Positions 17,212-26,955 of a DNA stretch of 64,000 nt are shown here, one piece after another. A model generated the notes under the pieces. That model saw only the letters and a program-made list of their open reading frames with translations. It ran no database searches and was not told the origin of the DNA. The stretch comes from Hallella seregens ATCC 51272 (GTDB lineage: Bacteria; Bacteroidota; Bacteroidia; Bacteroidales; Bacteroidaceae). The stretch's first letter is position 1. Every line of letters begins with the position of its first letter. The stretch covers positions 1 through 64,000 of the forward strand of contig NZ_JADU01000024.1 in NCBI RefSeq assembly GCF_000518545.1, in the 5' to 3' direction. Made by a program: the position numbers and the translations under genes.

Positions 17212-19587
17212 ATGAAACAAAGATTCCTGGTTCTAGCCACGCTTTTGGCCTGCACAATATCGGTGGCGGCGCAGACATTCACGCTGCGCGGCCGTGTCTC
17301 CGACGACAACAATAACCCCATAGAACTGGCCAGCGTCTCCTGCCTGTCGCAGGGCAAGGCCACGGTGACCTCGCTCAAAGGCGAATTCCAGCTGTCACTC
17401 CACTCGGCCGACTCGGTGGTGGTGAGGTTCTCCATGCTGGGCTACCGCACGAAGACGCGTGTGCTGCACCGTCCCAAGGGTACGCAGACCCTACAAATCG
17501 TGCTCTACGAGGAGTCCAACGCATTGGGCGAAGTGAATGTGACAGGACAGAAAATACAGTCGGGACAGACGCAGGAACTCTCTACCGACGCCCTGAAAGC
17601 CATACCCTCGACCACGGGCAACGCCGTGGAGGAACTCATCCAGAGCCAGGCCGGCGTGTCCACCCACTCGGAACTGTCGTCGCAGTACAACGTGCGCGGT
17701 GGCTCATTCGACGAGAACTCCGTCTATATAAATAATGTGGAGGTGTTCCGTCCTTTCCTCGTGCGCAGCGGGCAACAGGAAGGTCTCTCGGTCATCAACC
17801 CCGACATGGTGGATCGCATTGGGTTCTCCACCGGCGGATTCGAGGCCAAATATGGCGACAAGATGTCGTCGGCACTCGACATTACCTATCGCCGCCCGCG
17901 CCGATTCGAGGCCAATGCCACTGCCTCGCTGCTGGGCGCAAGCGCCTATGTGGGCTTTGCAAACAAGAAGCTGGCCTGGGCTAACGGCGTGAGATACAAG
18001 ACCACGCGGTATCTGCTTGGCTCGCTGGAAACCAATGGAGAGTACAGACCCAACTTCCTTGACTATCAGACCTATCTGAACTTCCGCCCCAACAAACGCT
18101 GGAGCGTGGACTTCATCGGCAATATCTCGGACAATCACTACAACTTCTACCCCAAGGACCGGGAGACAAAATTCGGCACACTGGACAATGTGCGCGCTTT
18201 CCGCGTCTACTTCGACGGGCAGGAGAAAGACCGTTTCCGCACGTTTTTCGGCAGTCTGGGCCTGACCCGCCACTACGGCGACTCCACGTCAGTGTCGCTC
18301 ATCGGCTCGGCCTACTCCACCAGCGAGCAAGAACGCTACGACATTCAGGGCCAGTACTGGCTCACGCAAACCGAGACCTCGGAGAATCTGGGCGTGGGCA
18401 CCTACTTTGAACACGCGCGCAACTATCTCAAGGCACACGTGGAAAGCATCAAATTGCTGGCAAAGCACACGGCCCGCCAGCACAACATAGAGGGTGGGCT
18501 GACCTACAAGATGGAACACATCGAAGAGCAGTCGGGCGAGTACGAGATGCGCGACTCGGCAGGATACAGTGTGCCCCACACGGGCAAGGACCTGTATATG
18601 ATCTATTCTTTGCGCGCCCGCAACGAGCTCAATGCCAACCGCTTGGAAGTGTATCTACAGGACACTTGGCGCTTTCGGTCGGCTGGCGAGCACACGCTCT
18701 TCACGCTGAACTACGGCGTGCGCTTCTCGCACTGGAACTTCAATAAGGAGTCTCTGCTCTCGCCGCGCGTCTCGTTGGGCATCATTCCGGCCTTCAGTCA
18801 CAACATGACACTGCGTCTGGCCACGGGCTTGTACTATCAGGCTCCGTTCTTCAAAGAGCTGCGCGACACGTCGACCGTCCGCGGCATCACCTACGCCACG
18901 CTGAACCGCAAGATCAAAAGCCAGCGATCCATTCACTTCATTGGCGGTATGGATTATAGGTTCTCCATGAACAACCGGCCGTACAAGTTCACTGCGGAGG
19001 TGTATTACAAGCTGCTGGACAACCTTGTACCCTACTCGGTGAACAACGTCAAGGTGGTGTACTATGGCAACAACGAGGCCAGCGGACATGCCGCCGGCCT
19101 CGATCTGAAGCTCTTTGGCGAGTTCGTGCCGGGCAGTGACTCGTGGGTTTCGCTCTCGCTGATGAACACACGGATGAAACTCAACGGCCGTGCCATCCCC
19201 CTGCCCACCGACCAACGCTATGCACTCAACCTGTTTTTCAAGGACTTTTTTCCCGGTACCACACGCTGGAAGATGAGTCTCAAGCTGGCCATTGCCGACG
19301 GGTTGCCCTTCTCTGCTCCGCACAAAGAACTGGAAAACAACAGCTTTAGGGCACCGGCTTATCGGCGTGCCGACATCGGCATGAGCTACCGTCTGCTCGA
19401 CAATCAGAGCCGTTCGCGCAAGAGTATCTTCCGCAACATCTGGCTGGGGGTGGACTGCCTGAACCTGCTTGGCATCAACAACGTGAATTCATACTACTGG
19501 ATTACAGACGTGACGAGCCAGCAATATGCCGTGCCCAACTATCTCACCAGCCGGCAATTCAACGCCCGCGTGCAGTTTGAATTCTAA
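17212..19587 (+). CDS. TonB-dependent outer membrane receptor with N-terminal CarboxypepD_reg-like domain
   Basis: A 791-residue outer membrane protein. Order: signal peptide (MKQRFLVLATLLACTISVAAQ), a carboxypeptidase-regulatory-like beta-sandwich (about 24-105, LRGRVSDDNNNPIELASVS), a plug domain (about 115-220, with VEELIQSQAGV and YNVRGGSFDENSVYINNVEV) and a beta-barrel ending in aromatic Phe (QFEF), as required for barrel assembly. It imports a nutrient using TonB energy. At under 800 residues and without a SusD partner, it is not a SusC; ligands such as iron complexes or cobalamin are possible but not shown. It ends 11 bases from the convergent DUF3078 gene, with no room for a full terminator. 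Confidence 0.88.
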   Translation: MKQRFLVLATLLACTISVAAQTFTLRGRVSDDNNNPIELASVSCLSQGKATVTSLKGEFQLSLHSADSVVVRFSMLGYRTKTRVLHRPKGTQTLQIVLYEESNALGEVNVTGQKIQSGQTQELSTDALKAIPSTTGNAVEELIQSQAGVSTHSELSSQYNVRGGSFDENSVYINNVEVFRPFLVRSGQQEGLSVINPDMVDRIGFSTGGFEAKYGDKMSSALDITYRRPRRFEANATASLLGASAYVGFANKKLAWANGVRYKTTRYLLGSLETNGEYRPNFLDYQTYLNFRPNKRWSVDFIGNISDNHYNFYPKDRETKFGTLDNVRAFRVYFDGQEKDRFRTFFGSLGLTRHYGDSTSVSLIGSAYSTSEQERYDIQGQYWLTQTETSENLGVGTYFEHARNYLKAHVESIKLLAKHTARQHNIEGGLTYKMEHIEEQSGEYEMRDSAGYSVPHTGKDLYMIYSLRARNELNANRLEVYLQDTWRFRSAGEHTLFTLNYGVRFSHWNFNKESLLSPRVSLGIIPAFSHNMTLRLATGLYYQAPFFKELRDTSTVRGITYATLNRKIKSQRSIHFIGGMDYRFSMNNRPYKFTAEVYYKLLDNLVPYSVNNVKVVYYGNNEASGHAAGLDLKLFGEFVPGSDSWVSLSLMNTRMKLNGRAIPLPTDQRYALNLFFKDFFPGTTRWKMSLKLAIADGLPFSAPHKELENNSFRAPAYRRADIGMSYRLLDNQSRSRKSIFRNIWLGVDCLNLLGINNVNSYYWITDVTSQQYAVPNYLTSRQFNARVQFEF

Positions 19588-19598
19588 CTGGCGGAGCG

Positions 19599-20897
19599 TC
19601 AGAAACTGTAGGAAAAGCCCAGGGAAATATACTCCTTGAACTGCCAATAGCCATGATGGTCGTCGCGATTGGTATCGTCGTCGAATCGGGGATAAACAAA
19701 AAGTTTGGTCGAAATATACCTGTTGAACTGGAAAGTAAACGTATTCTCCCACTCCAACTCCGAACGCTCATAGGTGGTGTAGCTGTAGAGGCGGGTCTGC
19801 CACAGCATGTTGTCTGCAAATTTCCACTTCATATCCAAGGTAAGCTGCGAGCCGAGGTCGTGCATGGTGTGCCTGCCCTCGTCAAGGCCGTAGCGTTTGG
19901 ACAGTGACAGGCGCCCCACATACTTGAGGTTGTAGGCCAGCGGAGCCAAGTGGATGGTACCCGTAAGCCGATTCTTCAACCAGCTTGCCGAATAGTCCAT
20001 ACCGAGCGAGACATTCACGTTGGCCGGCGAGGCGAAGTCTGAAAGGACGGAACGCTGGTTGGCCTTATAGTTTCGCATGAACTGCGTGTAGGCAAGTAGC
20101 TGGAACGTATAGTACCAACGTTTCGTGGCTTGAAGACCAAGTTTGCCGGTGTAGCGCAACAGGTCGGACGAAGTCTTGAGCTTGTGCAGGGAGTCGCTGC
20201 GGGATGTCTGGAAGCCCAGTTTCATTTCCAGCTTGTTGTCCCACCGCAGTTTCTGCTTGTTGTTGTAGTTGGCTTCCAAGGTCAGCGCACCCACCATCGA
20301 GTAGTTGCTCTCGCCTCCTTTATACCAGTTTCCCGAGATATAATTCTGAAGAAACTGGAGAAAGTAGTCGCCATTGATTGTCCAGAAATTTGGCTTTAAT
20401 ACCACCACGTCTACCGGCTGGCTCTCGGGCTCTATGGGAGTGGCCTGTTTCACGATAACCGTGGGCCGCTCGGTCACCGTTGCAGGAGCCAGTGTCGGCC
20501 CCGCTTTCTCCAGTTGGTTCTGGGTGTTTCGCACCAAGTCGGGACGGCGGAGATACATGTTCAACAGCAGACTGTCTGTAGGCGACAGTCTGCTGTCAAG
20601 CGAGAAAGCCTTCCGGCTAATATCCTTATAGAATGTGAGTGGCAGGAAAACGGGTGCCACATCCAGATTGGTGAGTTGCCCGGTGACCTTGATTTCCTTG
20701 TGGAAAAGCGAGTCGGCAAAAGTGCGCAACGAGTCGGAATAGCTGCGAACAAACACGTCTTCGCCTGTCCAAGCATGGCGCATGGGGCGGTGGGACAGCC
20801 GCAAACGGCCTTGCGCCTGGGCCTCTATGGGCAGCAACGCCAAGGTCAGAATGCCGAGTGAAACGGTCAGGACACGGTGGGAGAAAAGGTATTTCAT
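19599..20897 (-). CDS. DUF3078 outer-membrane beta-barrel protein
   Basis: A 432-residue exported protein with a signal peptide (MKYLFSHRVLTVSLGILTLA, then LLPIEAQAQ). An N-terminal region rich in Pro/Thr/Val (about 130-165) leads to a DUF3078 domain with alternating strands and WTINGDYFLQFLQNYISGNWYKGGESN, the usual family signature. It ends in YISLGFSYSF, a C-terminal Phe consistent with an outer membrane barrel. The function of the family is unknown. Convergent with the TonB receptor gene. Confidence 0.8.
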   Translation of the reverse strand: MKYLFSHRVLTVSLGILTLALLPIEAQAQGRLRLSHRPMRHAWTGEDVFVRSYSDSLRTFADSLFHKEIKVTGQLTNLDVAPVFLPLTFYKDISRKAFSLDSRLSPTDSLLLNMYLRRPDLVRNTQNQLEKAGPTLAPATVTERPTVIVKQATPIEPESQPVDVVVLKPNFWTINGDYFLQFLQNYISGNWYKGGESNYSMVGALTLEANYNNKQKLRWDNKLEMKLGFQTSRSDSLHKLKTSSDLLRYTGKLGLQATKRWYYTFQLLAYTQFMRNYKANQRSVLSDFASPANVNVSLGMDYSASWLKNRLTGTIHLAPLAYNLKYVGRLSLSKRYGLDEGRHTMHDLGSQLTLDMKWKFADNMLWQTRLYSYTTYERSELEWENTFTFQFNRYISTKLFVYPRFDDDTNRDDHHGYWQFKEYISLGFSYSF

Positions 20898-20956
20898 GAA
20901 TTCTTATTTCGATGTTTGGTCTGTCAAAGCAGGGCAAACACGCCCTCTTTTGTCCG

Positions 20957-20964
20957 CAAAGTTA
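20957..20964 (-). promoter_or_regulatory. Promoter -7 element of the DUF3078 gene
   Basis: TAACTTTG on the minus strand, 59 bases upstream of the ATG at 20897. The -33 region is not clear. Confidence 0.55.
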
Positions 20965-21046
20965 CGCATTATTGTCCAAAGTATCAGCATTGCGGAGTAT
21001 TTTCTTCATGTTCGTCAGTCCGTGCCCAAAGTTTCAAAATGATTTG

Positions 21047-21077
21047 TTGCCCGTCTCATAAAATTGTGCTAACTTTG
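21047..21077 (+). promoter_or_regulatory. pyrG promoter
   Basis: TTG (21047-21049), a 20-base spacer and TAACTTTG (21070-21077), 37 bases before the GTG start. Confidence 0.65.
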
Positions 21078-21114
21078 CAACAAAATATCAATAACTCTTT
21101 AACAACAAAAGATT

Positions 21115-22740
21115 GTGGCAGAAACAAAGTATATCTTCGTCACAGGTGGCGTGGTTTCTTCACTTGGAAAAGGAATCATTTCTTCGTCGATAGGCAAACT
21201 CTTACAGGCGAGGGGCTACAACATCACCATTCAAAAGTTCGACCCGTACATCAACATTGACCCGGGCACACTCAACCCTTACGAGCACGGCGAGTGCTAT
21301 GTCACCGTAGACGGCATGGAGACCGACCTTGACCTGGGACACTACGAACGGTTCACGGGCATCAAGACCACCAAGGCCAATTCCATGACCACGGGGCGCA
21401 TCTACAAGGCAGTCATTGACAAGGAGCGACGTGGAGACTATCTGGGCAAGACCATTCAGGTGGTGCCCCACATCACGGACGAAATCAAACGCAACATCAA
21501 ACAGCTTGGGCGGAAATACCATTACGACTTTGTAATTACAGAGATAGGCGGAACCATTGGAGACATTGAGAGCGCACCGTTCCTCGAGGCCATCCGCCAG
21601 ATGAAATGGGAACTGGGGCGCAATGCCGTGAACGTACACCTGACCTACATTCCCTACCTGAAAGCGGCCGGCGAGCTGAAGACCAAACCCACCCAGCACT
21701 CGGTGAAAGAGTTGCAGAGTGTGGGCATTCAGCCCGACGTGCTCATCATGCGGACGGAGAAACATCTTGATGATGCCATCCGCCGGAAAGTCGCCAATTT
21801 CTGCAACGTCGACTTCGACTGCGTGGTGCAGAGCGAGGATTTGCCCTCCATCTACGAGGTTCCGGTAAACATGCAGAACCAAGGACTTGACACTGCCATC
21901 CTGCGCAAGGTGGGCGAGCCCATCGGCGAGACTCCCGAGCTGGGGCCGTGGAAGGCTTTCCTGGAGCGCCGCAAGCGAGCTGCGGAAATCGTGAACATCG
22001 GTCTTGTTGGCAAGTACGACCTGCAGGACGCCTACAAGAGTATTCGTGAAAGCCTCTCGCATGCAGCCACCTACAACGACCATAAAATCAAGATCAACTT
22101 CATCAACTCGGAGTATATCACCGAAGAGAATGTGGGCGAAAAACTCTCCGGCCAGGACGGCATCGTGATATGTCCGGGCTTCGGCCAGCGTGGCATCGAG
22201 GGCAAAATTATTGCCGCCCACTACACCCGCACCCATGACATCCCGACATTCGGCATCTGTCTGGGCATGCAGATGATGGTTATCGAGTTTGCCCGCAACG
22301 TGCTGGGCTATGCCGATGCCAACTCGCGCGAAATCGATGAGAAGACACCACACAATGTCATCGACATCATGGAGGAGCAGAAAAATATCACCAACATGGG
22401 CGGCACCATGCGTCTGGGCGCCTACGAATGCGTGCTCAAGCAGGATTCCCGCGTGCTCGACATCTACAAGCAGGAGCATATTCAGGAGCGCCATCGCCAC
22501 CGTTATGAATTCAACAACGACTATCAGCAAGAGTTTGAGCGCAACGGCATGATGTGCGTGGGACGCAATCCGGAGAGCGATCTTGTGGAGATTGTTGAGA
22601 TACCCGGACTAAAATGGTATATCGGCACCCAGTTCCATCCGGAGTATCAGAGTACGGTGCTCAAGCCGCACCCGCTTTTTGTAGACTTTATCAAGACCGC
22701 CATCGCAAACCAAAAGAAAGACCAAGACATTAAGGCATAA
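21115..22740 (+). CDS. pyrG: CTP synthase PyrG
   Basis: Converts UTP to CTP using ATP and ammonia from glutamine. The 541-residue sequence has the amidoligase domain first (KYIFVTGGVVSSLGKGI, the P-loop; then FDPYINIDPGTLNPYEHGE) and a class I glutamine amidotransferase at the C-terminus (GICLGMQMM with nucleophile C382; His and Glu in GTQFHPEYQS). The start is GTG at 21115, which gives the standard MAETKYIFVTGG beginning; no ATG in frame lies nearby. yidC begins 7 bases after the stop, an arrangement often seen in Bacteroidales. Confidence 0.98.
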   Translation: MAETKYIFVTGGVVSSLGKGIISSSIGKLLQARGYNITIQKFDPYINIDPGTLNPYEHGECYVTVDGMETDLDLGHYERFTGIKTTKANSMTTGRIYKAVIDKERRGDYLGKTIQVVPHITDEIKRNIKQLGRKYHYDFVITEIGGTIGDIESAPFLEAIRQMKWELGRNAVNVHLTYIPYLKAAGELKTKPTQHSVKELQSVGIQPDVLIMRTEKHLDDAIRRKVANFCNVDFDCVVQSEDLPSIYEVPVNMQNQGLDTAILRKVGEPIGETPELGPWKAFLERRKRAAEIVNIGLVGKYDLQDAYKSIRESLSHAATYNDHKIKINFINSEYITEENVGEKLSGQDGIVICPGFGQRGIEGKIIAAHYTRTHDIPTFGICLGMQMMVIEFARNVLGYADANSREIDEKTPHNVIDIMEEQKNITNMGGTMRLGAYECVLKQDSRVLDIYKQEHIQERHRHRYEFNNDYQQEFERNGMMCVGRNPESDLVEIVEIPGLKWYIGTQFHPEYQSTVLKPHPLFVDFIKTAIANQKKDQDIKA

Positions 22741-22747
22741 CCCTATT

Positions 22748-24658
22748 ATGGACAAAAACTCAATTATCGGCTTCGTGCTCATCGGCGTGGTCCTGATCGG
22801 ATTCAGCTGGTATTCCCAGCCCTCGCAAGAAGAGCAACGGGCCCAATTCGTCAAGGATTCCACGGCACAGGCCAACCGCGCAAAGGCTGAGAAAGCCGCC
22901 AAGGCTGCCGCATTCAAAAAGAAACAAGAAACCCAACAGAAGATTCAGGAAGACACTACAGCCCTTTTCTACACGGCTCTGACCGGCCAAGCCCGGGAAA
23001 TCACCCTGCACAACGACAAGGTGGAACTCACATTTTCTACCAAGGGAGCGCAGGTGAAGAAAGCCGTTGTCAAGAACTATAGGGACAACATAACCGGCGG
23101 CAAGGGAGTTGTACTCTTTCAAGGCAACGACCAAAGCCTCAGCTACACGCTTGCCGGCAAGGATTTCAACATCTCTACGGCCGACCTTTATTTCCAGCCG
23201 TCGGCCGTGAGCGACACCACGATCACCTTTACCGCACAGGCTGCAACAGGAAAAACCATCAGCCTCGTCTATCGTTTGGGACATGACTACATGCTCCATC
23301 TGGCACTCCAGGCAGACGGAATGGAGGGGCTCTTTGCACCCAACACCAATACAATGGCCATCAATTGGCAGGATAAAGTGCGGCAACAGGAAAAGGGGTT
23401 CAACTTTGAAAACCGATATGCCACGCTTACCTATCATGAGAGCGAGGGTGGCACCGACTATCTGAGCGAGACTTCTGAGAAGATAGACAAGGACATTGAG
23501 GCAAACATTGACTGGGTGGCTTTCAAGAATCAGTTCTTCTCTGCTGTGATGATTGCCAAGAAAGACCTTGGCGATCATGCCCTGCTCACCTCTATCCCCC
23601 TGCAGAAAGAGACGGGCTATCTCAAACAATATGAAGCCAAGATGAAGTCGTTCTTCGACCCGAGCGGTAAAGTTCCGTCCGAGTTCGATTTTTACTACGG
23701 TCCCAATGACTTCCGGTTGCTCCAGAAAGTAGAGAAAGAAAATGCTTTCGGAAAAGACCTGCAGATGCAGCGACTGGTCTATCTGGGCTGGCCCCTGTTC
23801 CGCTACATCAACCGCTGGTTCACCATCTACGTGTTCGACTGGCTGAGCAAATGGTTCCCCATGGGTGTGGTGCTCATCCTCATTACCTTGTTGCTCAAGG
23901 CCATCACCTACCCCATGGTGAAGAAAAGCTACATGAGTTCGGCAAAGATGCGCGTGCTCAAACCGAAACTCGATGCCGCCACCAGACAGTACGACAAACC
24001 GGAAGACCAGATGCAGAAACAACAAGCCATGATGGCTGAATACGCCAAATATGGCGTGTCGCCCCTCTCGGGCTGTCTGCCCATGCTCATCCAAATGCCT
24101 ATCTGGATCGCCATGTTCAACTTCGTGCCCAATGCCATTCAGCTGCGTGGACAAAGTTTTCTCTGGATGCACGACCTCTCCACCTATGACCCCATCTTCC
24201 AGTGGAATGCCAACATTTGGCTCATTGGGGATCACCTCTCGCTCACTTGCGTACTCTTCTGTGCCGCCCAGATTATCTACAGTTGGTTTACCATGCAGAT
24301 GCAGAAAGACCAGATGGTAGGCCAGCAGGCGGAGCAGATGAAGATGATGCAGTGGATGATGTATCTCATGCCGCTGATGTTCTTCTTCATTTTCAACGAC
24401 TATTCATCAGGACTTAACTTCTACTACTTCATCTCCCTTATCATGTCGGCCGGCATTATGTATGCTTTGCGCAAGACTACAAACGAGGAAAAACTGCTCG
24501 CCATTCTGGAATCGCGCTATAAGGAGAACCAGAACAACCCGAAAAAGATGAAAGGCATGATGGCCCGTATGCAGGCTTTGCAACAGATGCAGCAACAGCA
24601 GATGGAAGAGCAGAGACGCAAGCAGGACGAAATGAACCGAAAGAAGAAAGGACTCTAA
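22748..24658 (+). CDS. yidC: Membrane protein insertase YidC
   Basis: Inserts and folds inner-membrane proteins alone or with SecYEG. The 636-residue protein has the gram-negative layout: an N-terminal membrane anchor (IIGFVLIGVVLIGFSWY), a large periplasmic beta-sandwich domain (about 60-350) and a C-terminal Oxa1-like core of about five helices from about residue 365, with MVKKSYMSSAKMRVLKPK and GVSPLSGCLPMLIQMPIW. The C-terminal tail is Met/Gln/Lys-rich (MQALQQMQQQQMEEQRRKQ), suitable for ribosome contact. Follows pyrG by 7 bases in the same operon. Confidence 0.97.
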   Translation: MDKNSIIGFVLIGVVLIGFSWYSQPSQEEQRAQFVKDSTAQANRAKAEKAAKAAAFKKKQETQQKIQEDTTALFYTALTGQAREITLHNDKVELTFSTKGAQVKKAVVKNYRDNITGGKGVVLFQGNDQSLSYTLAGKDFNISTADLYFQPSAVSDTTITFTAQAATGKTISLVYRLGHDYMLHLALQADGMEGLFAPNTNTMAINWQDKVRQQEKGFNFENRYATLTYHESEGGTDYLSETSEKIDKDIEANIDWVAFKNQFFSAVMIAKKDLGDHALLTSIPLQKETGYLKQYEAKMKSFFDPSGKVPSEFDFYYGPNDFRLLQKVEKENAFGKDLQMQRLVYLGWPLFRYINRWFTIYVFDWLSKWFPMGVVLILITLLLKAITYPMVKKSYMSSAKMRVLKPKLDAATRQYDKPEDQMQKQQAMMAEYAKYGVSPLSGCLPMLIQMPIWIAMFNFVPNAIQLRGQSFLWMHDLSTYDPIFQWNANIWLIGDHLSLTCVLFCAAQIIYSWFTMQMQKDQMVGQQAEQMKMMQWMMYLMPLMFFFIFNDYSSGLNFYYFISLIMSAGIMYALRKTTNEEKLLAILESRYKENQNNPKKMKGMMARMQALQQMQQQQMEEQRRKQDEMNRKKKGL

Positions 24659-24675
24659 AATCAAATCATAGGGAT

Positions 24676-24729
24676 AGGAACTTATTGGCAACAGCGGCAT
24701 TGTAGCTCATGGTTTGCCCATAAGTTCCT
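24676..24729 (+). terminator. Possible terminator hairpin after yidC
   Basis: AGGAACTTAT pairs with ATAAGTTCCT, extended by GGC/GCC after one mismatch. The loop is long and the T-run is weak (GTCATTTCC), so it may be a processing or attenuating hairpin. Confidence 0.4.
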
Positions 24730-24763
24730 GTCATTTCCTGTCTACCCTCAACATTCAATCACG

Positions 24764-26938
24764 ATGAAGAACCAAACAATAGCTCTGGCACTGGGGGCGC
24801 TCCTCATAGGCAGCCCACAAATCAATGCACAACCCATGATTCAAAAAAACAACATAACGCTCGCCAGTGACCTCATGACCCCGGAGGCTCTCTGGGCCAT
24901 GGGCCGCATCGGTGGACAACAGGCTTCGTCCGACGGCAAGCAGGTGGTCTATCAGGTGAGTTATTATAGCGTGAAAGAGAACAAGAGCCACACCATGCTC
25001 TTCGTTCAGCCGGTTCAAACAGGCAAGAACATTGCACGCCCAATACAGCTCACCCATGATGACAAGAACGAAAGCGACCCCTCTTGGATTGAGGCGGGCC
25101 GTAAAATTGCTTTCTTGCGCGAAGGGCAGCTGTGGAAGATGAACCCCGACGGAACAGGCCGCGAACAGCTCACCCACTCCAAAGTCGACATCGAGGGGTT
25201 CCGCTTTTCGCCAGACGGACAACACGTGGTACTCATCAAGAGTCTTGACTATCATGAGTCGATACAGAAAAATCCAGACGACCTGCCCAATGCTACCGGC
25301 CGCCTTGTCACCGACCTGAACTATCGTCACTGGGACCACTACGTGGAATCGATTCCCCATCCCTTTGTGGCCGAGGTTCATGGCAACAGTGTTTCCGACG
25401 GCTTGGACATCATGGCTGGTGAACCCTACGAATGTCCCATGGCACCGTTTGGCGGTATCGAGCAGATTGCATGGAGCAGCGACTCCAAGCAGATAGCCTA
25501 TACCTGCCGCAAGAAAACGGGCGTGGACTATGCCATCTCGACCGATGCCGACATCTTTCTTTATGACATGGCTACCCGTCAGACACGTAATCTCTGCAAG
25601 CCGGATGGGTATGTGGAGCCAAAGATTGACCCCACCAAGAGTATGCGCAACCAAGCCGTGAATCATCAGGCAGGGGATATGAACGTGGGTTACGACATCA
25701 ACCCTAAGTTCTCCCCCGACGGTCAGTATGTGGCTTGGCAGAGCATGGCCCGTAACGGATACGAAAGCGATCGCAACCGGCTCTGCGTTTACAACCTGAA
25801 GACAGGCGAAAAGAAATACGTCACCGAACAATTTGACTCCAACGTAGACGACTACTGCTGGGGCACTGACTCGAAAACTCTCTACTTTGTTGGTGTATGG
25901 CATGCCGTAGAAATGGTGTACCAAACCAACCTTGACGGCCAGGTGATGCAGCTTACCGACGGTTGGTTCGACTACGGCTCGGTGCAACTATTGGGCAATA
26001 CTCGCCAGTTGCTCGTCAGTCGTCACTCTTATTTGCAGCCCGATGACCTCTATGTAATAACCCCAAATAAAAAGGAAAAGAAATCGGCCGTGGCTCAGAT
26101 TACAGCCGAGAACAAGCATATTCTCGATCAATTGGCCCAACCCAAGGTGGAGCAACGCTGGGTGAAGACCACCGATGGCAAGCAGGAACTGGTGTGGATT
26201 ATCCTGCCGCCGCACTTCGATGCCAATAAGAAATACCCCACCCTGCTCTTCTGTGAAGGAGGCCCACAAAGCCCCGTGAGCCAATTTTGGAGCTTCCGCT
26301 GGAACATGTTTATCATGGCTGCCCACGGCTATATCGTCGTGGCCCCCAACCGTCGCGGGCTCCCTGGTTTCGGCAGCACATGGAACGAGGCCATCAGTCA
26401 GGACTGGACCGGACAGTGCATGGCCGACTATCTCTCGGCCATTGATGATGCAGCCAACAACCTACCCTATGTGGACAAGGACCGACTTGGTGCCGTAGGC
26501 GCCTCGTTCGGAGGTTTCTCCGTCTACTATCTGGCCGGGCACCACAACAAACGCTTCAAGTGTTTCATCGCCCACGACGGCGCATTCAACCTTGAATCCA
26601 TGTACACCGACACAGAGGAGGCTTGGTTCTCCAACTGGGAATACGACGATGCCTATTGGAATCATGACCAGACTGCAGCAGCCAAACGCACCTATGACAA
26701 CAGCCCCCATCGCTTTGTAGACCAGTGGGACACGCCCATTCTCTGCATCCATGGCGAGAAAGACTACCGCATCAACGCCAATCAGGGCTTCGGAGCTTTC
26801 AATGCCGCCCGCTTGCGTGGCATCCCGGCAGAGCTCCTCATCTATCCCGACGAGAATCATTGGGTGCTCAAACCACAGAATGGCATACTCTGGCAACGCA
26901 CATATTTCAATTGGCTTGACCGCTGGCTAAAGCAATAA
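24764..26938 (+). CDS. Dipeptidyl-peptidase 5-like S9 serine peptidase
   Basis: A 724-residue exported prolyl-oligopeptidase-family enzyme. A signal peptide (MKNQTIALALGALLIGSPQINA) precedes a beta-propeller (about 40-440, with WD40/TolB-like blades such as FSPDGQHVV and KFSPDGQYVAW) and an alpha/beta hydrolase domain (about 470-724). The catalytic triad is readable: S581 in GASFGGFS, D667 in GEKDYR and H699 in ENHW. The sequence pattern, including YYLAGHHNKRFKC, is like DPP5 of Porphyromonas gingivalis, a periplasmic enzyme that removes N-terminal dipeptides with Ala or hydrophobic residues at P1. Two MFS transporter genes follow directly (17-base gap to the first), suggesting that the released dipeptides are imported. 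Confidence 0.85.
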   Translation: MKNQTIALALGALLIGSPQINAQPMIQKNNITLASDLMTPEALWAMGRIGGQQASSDGKQVVYQVSYYSVKENKSHTMLFVQPVQTGKNIARPIQLTHDDKNESDPSWIEAGRKIAFLREGQLWKMNPDGTGREQLTHSKVDIEGFRFSPDGQHVVLIKSLDYHESIQKNPDDLPNATGRLVTDLNYRHWDHYVESIPHPFVAEVHGNSVSDGLDIMAGEPYECPMAPFGGIEQIAWSSDSKQIAYTCRKKTGVDYAISTDADIFLYDMATRQTRNLCKPDGYVEPKIDPTKSMRNQAVNHQAGDMNVGYDINPKFSPDGQYVAWQSMARNGYESDRNRLCVYNLKTGEKKYVTEQFDSNVDDYCWGTDSKTLYFVGVWHAVEMVYQTNLDGQVMQLTDGWFDYGSVQLLGNTRQLLVSRHSYLQPDDLYVITPNKKEKKSAVAQITAENKHILDQLAQPKVEQRWVKTTDGKQELVWIILPPHFDANKKYPTLLFCEGGPQSPVSQFWSFRWNMFIMAAHGYIVVAPNRRGLPGFGSTWNEAISQDWTGQCMADYLSAIDDAANNLPYVDKDRLGAVGASFGGFSVYYLAGHHNKRFKCFIAHDGAFNLESMYTDTEEAWFSNWEYDDAYWNHDQTAAAKRTYDNSPHRFVDQWDTPILCIHGEKDYRINANQGFGAFNAARLRGIPAELLIYPDENHWVLKPQNGILWQRTYFNWLDRWLKQ

Positions 26939-26955
26939 CTACAAAACATTAAACG

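Noticed and set aside
24659..24763. A promoter for the DPP5-like gene
   Set aside because: No TAnnTTTG element was found in this spacer, only a hairpin.
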